10,232 nucleotides of DNA from an uncultured Rickettsiales bacterium (GTDB taxonomy: Bacteria; Pseudomonadota; Alphaproteobacteria; Rickettsiales; Midichloriaceae): the NCBI GenBank assembly GCA_937996615.1, contig CALKVD010000112.1:1-10232 (forward strand). The letters are read 5' to 3'. The notes under the pieces are model-generated. The model made no database searches, was not told where the DNA came from, and worked only from the letters and a program-made list of their open reading frames with translations. Shown here one piece after another: positions 6,402 to 10,232 of this stretch. How positions within the stretch are numbered: position 1 is the first letter of the stretch; each line of letters opens with the position of its first letter. The position numbers and the translations under genes are program-made.

Positions 6402-6644
6402 CTATGCTTCATCAATACCACCGTTCTGATGCTTGCCAAATGGCAGTGAACTGCAGCGCAATAGACGCTTAAGGATCATATTGAGAGCAGTAATCATTCG
6501 GTATTTATTTAGAGAATCTATCGCATACTGGGAGCAAGTTGGGTAGAACCTGCATGATCGGGGTATATATGGTGATACTATCAGGCGATAGCTATAGACC
6601 AAAATTAGAGATACTTTGCGAATTACTGTAGCTAATATTTGCAT
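6402..6644 (-). CDS. yidD: Membrane protein insertion efficiency factor YidD
   Basis: An 80-residue YidD protein, a small inner-membrane-associated factor that assists YidC-dependent insertion. The hallmark S-P-Y-I-P-R-S-C-R-F-Y-P-T-C-S-Q-Y-A spans residues 24-41, with the conserved cysteines at 31 and 37. The distal L-L-R-C (61-64, Cys64) and G-G-I-D (75-78) follow. An N-terminal amphipathic or hydrophobic helix (about 3-23) precedes the motif. The protein ends just after G-G-I-D-E-A, without the usual D-P-V-P ending, so the tail is slightly shortened. In many genomes yidD lies between rnpA and yidC. Here tRNA-Thr lies directly upstream on the same strand, so the two are probably one transcription unit. 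Confidence 0.92.
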   Translation of the reverse strand: MQILATVIRKVSLILVYSYRLIVSPYIPRSCRFYPTCSQYAIDSLNKYRMITALNMILKRLLRCSSLPFGKHQNGGIDEA

Positions 6645-6665
6645 CTTTGTTTTTTTGGTGATTAA

Positions 6666-6740
6666 TGGTGCCGGATATCGGATTTGAACTGATGACCTAC
6701 CGCTTACAAGGCGGTTGCTCTGCCACTGAGCTAATCCGGC
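6666..6740 (-). tRNA. tRNA-Thr (anticodon UGU), CCA encoded
   Basis: On the minus strand the acceptor stem GCCGGAT pairs perfectly with ATCCGGC, followed by discriminator A and an encoded CCA. The D arm (GCTC/GAGC) is normal. The anticodon stem ACCGC/GCGGT encloses loop CTTGTAA, so the anticodon is TGT, reading threonine ACN codons. The variable loop is AGGTC. The T loop is TTCAAAT with a five-pair stem, ATCAG/CCGAT, containing one A-C mismatch. The fold is complete and standard apart from that mismatch. It lies 21 bases upstream of the yidD start codon, behind a strong promoter. Confidence 0.95.
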
Positions 6741-6758
6741 TTTCTAAATCATTAATAG

Positions 6759-6787
6759 ATTATACAGTTAAAAATGGTTATTGCCAA
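6759..6787 (-). promoter_or_regulatory. Near-consensus promoter of tRNA-Thr (and probably yidD)
   Basis: On the minus strand TTGGCA (6782-6787) and a perfect TATAAT (6759-6764) are exactly 17 bases apart. Transcription would start near 6752, about 12 bases before the tRNA 5' end. This is the best promoter match in the window, as expected for a tRNA gene. Confidence 0.75.
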
Positions 6788-6858
6788 TAAATAATTTATA
6801 TTATTTTAAATATTATTTCAAAAGAATTCTTTGTATGATGCTTTTGTTGAATTGAAAT

Positions 6859-6867
6859 TGCTATAAT
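6859..6867 (+). promoter_or_regulatory. Extended -10 promoter candidate for the 453-residue protein gene
   Basis: TGC followed by TATAAT (6859-6867) forms an extended -10 element. No good -35 box lies 17 bases upstream, which extended -10 promoters tolerate. Transcription from about 6874 would give a leader of about 113 bases containing the hairpin at 6891-6913. A second TATAAA at 6949-6954 is a closer alternative but also lacks a -35 box. Confidence 0.4.
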
Positions 6868-6890
6868 TTTGACCGAACTTACAAAAAATA

Positions 6891-6913
6891 ATTTAGATTC
6901 TTGCAATCTAAAT
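6891..6913 (+). repeat. Perfect 9-bp inverted repeat with 5-base loop, in the possible leader of the downstream gene
   Basis: ATTTAGATT (6891-6899) pairs with AATCTAAAT (6905-6913) around CTTGC. It lies between the extended -10 element and the ATG at 6987, so it would form a tight hairpin in the 5' leader if that promoter is used. No T-tract follows. Its role is unknown. Confidence 0.45.
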
Positions 6914-6986
6914 CTGCAGTGCTAAAATTATTGCTGCTGATTTGATAGTATAAAATCTATATATCTTTAATTTTTTTATTACACAA

Positions 6987-8348
6987 ATGAAGAAAAAATT
7001 CCGTTTATCTGTTGTTGTAAAACTCCTTGTCCCGGTGGTTTTAATCCTTACCATCAATTTTGGATTGAGGTTTTTGCATCAACAAGGCATAGAAAAAAGT
7101 TTGCAGCAGCTAATTGGGATGATGGCAGCAAATGGGATGAATTTGAGTTGCGACCAGATCAAAACCGACGGGATATTTGGATCTAAATTAAAAAGTGAAA
7201 TAAATAATTGTGAAGTATACCTAGGTACGATTGGCCTTAACGGTAGGTTATATCTACCTAGGGTTGTGCTCCGTACTGACCTATTCGCTGATAAAGCGAT
7301 CATCGAACTTCCAGAGCAAACTGAAATCGCAATGATTAGCAACCAAGATCAAAACTCAGTGTTCGGTAATATCATTGATAGCTTTTTGGTCCAGCTTCAA
7401 TTGCAAAATGATAGGGTGATTAATGTCTTGTTCAGGGAAAAGCTTATGCTTGGTGTTGTTAATGGCTTTGATGATATTCTATCAAGAATTACTTTCAACT
7501 TTAAGGATTCCGCGATCAACGCTAATCAGTTGGAAATCATCAGTTTAGAAGAAGTTGATGGTGATATCAGTTTTGCGGAGATGATTGATTTGAAATTGTT
7601 AGCATTAAATCGTCAGCAATTGGTTGGGGAAGAAAAGATGCAGCAAAATATATCACAGGATGGTAATAACACAAAAAGCGAAATTACTCCTGCATTAGCG
7701 CTAAATAATGGTGCTAAAATAGATCTAGCTACTAAAATTAGTCCAATTCACACTAAAATATCAGTGAAAAATGTCAAAATTGATCGGCCTCAGTTTTTTG
7801 GAAAATATGCTGAGTACTTCGCCAAAATCGACAAAGGTAATATTGTTGTAGATGTAGAGAAAAATATTGAAAACCAAAAGCTTTTTAGTAATGATAATCC
7901 AACTATGGACCAAGCAAAAAATCCTTGGTTGGTTTATCGAATCTCAAACTCTGGTTTTCAGAGTGGTTTGTTTAATCTTAGCTGTGATGGCACAATCAGG
8001 GCCAGCTTACTTGATACAAACCAAGATATACAACAGACAAATCAAAAACAAAACGAAGAGAAACTAAGCCTTAAGTTCAATATCGGTAATTACGATATTC
8101 TAATTCAAGAAATAGTAAGGGCTCTTTATGGATTCAATAATGCAAATGCAGATAAATCTCAAATTCAAAGTAACATAGCTCTTTCAAAATTCGTTTTTAG
8201 AAGCATGTTTGCTGATGATTTAATTAATGCTAACCTACATCTTATCCAAAAGGTTAGCGGGGAATGGCGAGTTAATGGGTATAACGGCGACGAGCTTAAT
8301 AAAAAACTAGGGGGAGTTCTAGCTTTATTTAATCAACAAAAAAAATAA
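6987..8348 (+). CDS. Membrane-anchored uncharacterised protein, possibly DUF2125-like
   Basis: A 453-residue protein that I cannot assign firmly. It starts with Lys/Arg (MKKKFR) and one hydrophobic segment at about residues 9-27, which fits an uncleaved inner-membrane anchor with the rest in the periplasm. Residues 50-78 (Cys55, a G-I-F-G-S-K-L segment, Cys75) recall the small-amino-acid, Gly-Phe-Pro-Phe-like and Cys pattern near the start of alphaproteobacterial DUF2125 proteins. This is a weak resemblance judged by eye. The middle is beta-rich with a polar, low-complexity spacer at about 210-235 (Gln/Asn/Lys-rich) and another at about 344-358. No enzymatic motif is seen. It is divergent from tRNA-Thr/yidD and convergent with yajC, with 21 bases between stops. 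The stop codon lies inside an inverted repeat. It could be an AsmA-like envelope protein, but I have no direct evidence. Confidence 0.75.
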   Translation: MKKKFRLSVVVKLLVPVVLILTINFGLRFLHQQGIEKSLQQLIGMMAANGMNLSCDQIKTDGIFGSKLKSEINNCEVYLGTIGLNGRLYLPRVVLRTDLFADKAIIELPEQTEIAMISNQDQNSVFGNIIDSFLVQLQLQNDRVINVLFREKLMLGVVNGFDDILSRITFNFKDSAINANQLEIISLEEVDGDISFAEMIDLKLLALNRQQLVGEEKMQQNISQDGNNTKSEITPALALNNGAKIDLATKISPIHTKISVKNVKIDRPQFFGKYAEYFAKIDKGNIVVDVEKNIENQKLFSNDNPTMDQAKNPWLVYRISNSGFQSGLFNLSCDGTIRASLLDTNQDIQQTNQKQNEEKLSLKFNIGNYDILIQEIVRALYGFNNANADKSQIQSNIALSKFVFRSMFADDLINANLHLIQKVSGEWRVNGYNGDELNKKLGGVLALFNQQKK

Positions 8349-8358
8349 AGCTAGAATT
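8315..8358. terminator. Inverted repeat over the stop codon, possible bidirectional terminator
   Basis: TTCTAGCTTTATTT (8317-8330) pairs perfectly with 8343-8356, and one G-T and one A-T pair extend it to 16. The loop is 12 bases, A-rich on plus and T-rich on minus. The TAA of the plus-strand gene lies in the right arm. A second small hairpin, TTAATC/GATTAA (8357-8362 with 8368-8373), overlaps the yajC stop. The position between convergent genes suits termination, but neither side has a clean T-tract after the stem. Confidence 0.45.
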
Positions 8359-8369
8359 AATCGGGCGGA

Positions 8370-8933
8370 TTAAAGTTTAGAAGAAATCAGTCTATTTTTT
8401 TTGTTGTTAGATTTCTTTTTCAGATTATTTGCTTTAACTTCTTTAGCCTCAGGTTTTTTTGCTGCTACAGTTGTGGTTATGGTTTCTTCTTTTGCATTCA
8501 CTAATGGCTTATTGGTATCAGTTTTTTGCTCATTTTGTTTTTCTTGTTTTTCGTTTTTGATACCAGAGTTTTTATTATCAAGCAACTGCGCTATTGATTC
8601 TTTTAGAACCGACACATAAACATTAGGAGCTATTTCAATTATAAACTGACCTTTTTCTTTTTCAACTTTAGAGATTGTTCCAATAATTCCAGAATTAATC
8701 ACAACTTTTGCTCCGCGATCCAAAGTTTCAATCATATTTTTATGTTCTTTAGCTTTTTTGTTTTGTGGTCTGATTAGCACAAAGTAGAAAACTATCATAA
8801 TCATTATTAGTGGAAGCATGCTTGACAAGGCGGATCCTCCTGTTTCTGTTGTAGAGCTGTCTGCTGCATAGATCATTGTTGTTACAATTAAGCTAGTTAA
8901 AGCAATAGGGAGAGATATAAAGAATTTAGTCAT
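8370..8933 (-). CDS. yajC: Preprotein translocase subunit YajC with Lys-rich C-terminal extension
   Basis: YajC is a small inner-membrane accessory protein of the SecDF-YajC complex. The membrane segment (about residues 39-54) runs into the family hallmark F-Y-F-V-L-I-R-P-Q-N-K-K-A-K-E-H (49-64). The cytoplasmic domain follows to about residue 120, with G-A-K-V-V-I-N-S-G-I-I-G-T-I (74-87). Two features make it longer than the usual 100-120 residues. One is an extra hydrophobic N-terminal segment (about 4-23), like a signal peptide ending A-A-D. The other is a 67-residue tail (121-187) rich in Lys, Glu, Asn and Thr. secD is not next to it here: its minus-strand downstream neighbourhood is the convergent uncharacterised gene. 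A good promoter lies just upstream. Confidence 0.92.
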   Translation of the reverse strand: MTKFFISLPIALTSLIVTTMIYAADSSTTETGGSALSSMLPLIMIMIVFYFVLIRPQNKKAKEHKNMIETLDRGAKVVINSGIIGTISKVEKEKGQFIIEIAPNVYVSVLKESIAQLLDNKNSGIKNEKQEKQNEQKTDTNKPLVNAKEETITTTVAAKKPEAKEVKANNLKKKSNNKKNRLISSKL

Positions 8934-8981
8934 GAGATAATTATGTTTATATTAAATTAAATAACAAAAAGTATAGCATAG

Positions 8982-9010
8982 ATTATAGAGAATTAAAATA
9001 TCATATACAA
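8982..9010 (-). promoter_or_regulatory. Likely yajC promoter
   Basis: On the minus strand TTGTAT (9005-9010) and a perfect TATAAT (8982-8987) are 17 bases apart. Transcription would start near 8975, about 42 bases before the yajC ATG. The promoter lies between the end of the phosphomannomutase gene and yajC, so yajC can be expressed independently of that upstream gene. Confidence 0.6.
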
Positions 9011-9042
9011 GTAACAAAAAATCGATTTTATATAGGTTGTAG

Positions 9043-10232
9043 CTATTTTGCACCAGCCAAAGCTAATTTTAATAATTGATCAAGATAAATTTCAATCTCG
9101 CTACAAATTGATATGCAAGCACCGCCACCAATAGCGCTTATATGGTTTTCAGTATTAGATGGTCTGATTGCAAACCAATAGTCTGGATAGTCAACTCTAA
9201 TACCGTCTAGATATGAAATTTTAGGCCATGTTTCTATTTGTTCATCATCTTCAATAATGTGCAAATTAGCTTTGGTTTCTGTTTGAGTGACTTCATTAAT
9301 TATTGCTGTGTTTTTATTGTCAAAATATCCAAAAATATCATTAATGTTATTGGCTGTAATAGGATAAATTCTCGAAGTTTGGCACTCTAATTCAATTATA
9401 TTTTGAATAAATCTCATTATTTTTTTCTTATTACTCTGCTTTGAATTTAGAATAATTTTTTTAGTAGTGAAAACTTTTGGTATATCTTTTAAAGCTTCAG
9501 TTAGTTTTTGTCCCTTGGTTGCTTCGATTAGGCGAAAAGCTGCATAGACAGCATCATCATATCCAAAATAGCGATCAGCAAAATAGAAATGACCACTATT
9601 TTCTCCAGCAAGCAATGCTCCGCTGCTTATTATTGCTCTCTTGATATTGCTGTGGCCTACCTTGCTAATACAAAATTGCAACCCTAGTTTAGTGATATAT
9701 TTCTCAGTTATTGGGGCAGTATATATATCACCTATCACGATCGGGTGTGTTTTAGGTTTGGTTATATTTTGGTTTTTTGGATCATTCTGATCAACAATTT
9801 GTTTGGCTAGAAACATTAATAGTTCATCACTTTTTCTAATATTACCTTGGTTGTCAATTACCATAATGCGATCGCCATCTTCATCAAAGGCGATACCCAT
9901 ATTGGCTGAATTTTCAACTATTAGCTGTTTTATTTGGTCAATCCGGTTTTGATCTCTTGGGCTGGGATTTACCCTAGAATTTTTAGATTTTCTTTTATTA
10001 ATGATGATAGATTTTATTTGTGGTATTTTAGATAAAATATTATTTAATAAACTGACCGTTGTTCCATCGCCACAATCCCAAACAATACTTGTTGAAGCAG
10101 GAATTTTAATGTCATTTATGAGTAAGTCTATATAATCTTCCTCTAAAGATTTTTGCCGATATTTACCTAATTTGGAGCTACTGTATCCATGAAAATTTCT
10201 TAAAGATAATAAATCAACGCCGCCAACAGGAT
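9043..10232 (-). CDS. Phosphomannomutase/phosphoglucomutase, 5' end beyond the window
   Basis: The reading frame is open from the right edge to the stop at 9043-9045, so at least 395 residues are visible. The ATG at 9898-9900 is internal, not the start. The alpha-D-phosphohexomutase family isomerises hexose 1- and 6-phosphates for LPS, exopolysaccharide or nucleotide-sugar synthesis. Visible parts are a domain-2 start with V-W-D-C-G-D-G-T (about 10065-10085), the metal-binding loop F-D-E-D-G-D-R (9868-9888), the sugar-binding G-E-N-S-G-H (9589-9606), and the domain-4 phosphate-binding R-P-S-N-T-E-N (9145-9165). The catalytic phosphoserine loop would lie upstream of base 10232 and is not seen. 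The metal loop has Glu where Gly is common, but its three aspartates are kept. S-N-T-E is followed by Asn rather than the usual Pro. I cannot tell ManB, AlgC or GlmM-like specificity with certainty, but G-E-N-S-G-H favours PMM/PGM over GlmM. Confidence 0.9.
   Translation of the reverse strand, partial: PVGGVDLLSLRNFHGYSSSKLGKYRQKSLEEDYIDLLINDIKIPASTSIVWDCGDGTTVSLLNNILSKIPQIKSIIINKRKSKNSRVNPSPRDQNRIDQIKQLIVENSANMGIAFDEDGDRIMVIDNQGNIRKSDELLMFLAKQIVDQNDPKNQNITKPKTHPIVIGDIYTAPITEKYITKLGLQFCISKVGHSNIKRAIISSGALLAGENSGHFYFADRYFGYDDAVYAAFRLIEATKGQKLTEALKDIPKVFTTKKIILNSKQSNKKKIMRFIQNIIELECQTSRIYPITANNINDIFGYFDNKNTAIINEVTQTETKANLHIIEDDEQIETWPKISYLDGIRVDYPDYWFAIRPSNTENHISAIGGGACISICSEIEIYLDQLLKLALAGAK

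Noticed and set aside
6374..6410. Possible hairpin terminator between rbfA and yidD
   Set aside because: AAGCAT/ATGCTT and CATA...GCAT/ATGCTATG pairings exist, but they are short or bulged, compete with each other, overlap the yidD stop, and lack a T-tract on either strand.
9043..9900. A 285-residue protein starting at the ATG at 9898-9900
   Set aside because: The frame stays open without a stop to the window edge, and the upstream codons encode domain-2 sequence of the same mutase family. The ATG is internal and the gene is simply cut by the window, so it is not truncated or frameshifted as far as can be seen.
1..10232. CRISPR array, transposon, prophage or restriction/defence genes
   Set aside because: No regularly spaced direct repeats, transposase, integrase, nuclease-defence domains or terminal-repeat structures were seen. 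The identified genes are almost all housekeeping.

Overview
The window looks like the chromosome of an AT-rich alphaproteobacterium, most likely a Rickettsiales-type obligate intracellular bacterium. This is inferred from base composition, the small compact gene set, the style of the TlyC, YbeY, NDK and YajC proteins, and the lack of recognisable Shine-Dalgarno sequences before the genes. I cannot name a genus. No phage, transposon, CRISPR or defence genes are visible. Ten genes lie complete in the window, one more runs off the right edge, and there is one tRNA.

Left part (1-2880, all minus strand): an unrecognised 383-residue protein with about six degenerate helical repeats of roughly 32 residues. 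It is followed by the pair ybeY-tlyC, in which the RNA-processing metalloprotein YbeY lies upstream of a CBS-domain/CorC-type TlyC. This is the usual bacterial neighbourhood, here without the phoH/ybeZ partner. A 334-base gap (2879-3212) with a perfect 12-bp inverted repeat separates this block from the next one.

Centre (3213-6367): dacA-type D-alanyl-D-alanine carboxypeptidase (peptidoglycan trimming) and xth exonuclease III (base-excision repair) run on the plus strand. They converge on ndk (nucleoside diphosphate kinase, minus strand), which has a classical intrinsic terminator. ndk diverges from rbfA (30S ribosome maturation). Between these two lies a perfect 16-bp inverted repeat, flanked on each side by a plausible outward promoter.

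Right part (6402-10232): tRNA-Thr(UGU) and yidD (membrane-insertion helper) form a minus-strand unit behind a near-consensus promoter. Divergent to them is a 453-residue membrane-anchored protein of uncertain family (possibly DUF2125-like). It converges on yajC (Sec accessory protein with a long Lys-rich tail), with an inverted repeat overlapping its stop codon. Last comes a phosphomannomutase/phosphoglucomutase whose 5' end lies outside the window.

Most of the content is housekeeping: envelope (DacA, YidD, YajC, PMM/PGM), RNA and ribosome maturation (YbeY, RbfA, tRNA-Thr) and nucleotide/DNA metabolism (NDK, Xth). The most unusual items are the repeat protein at 88-1239, the perfect inverted repeats placed between gene pairs, and the unassigned membrane-anchored protein. 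I did not find convincing evidence of a new multi-gene system.
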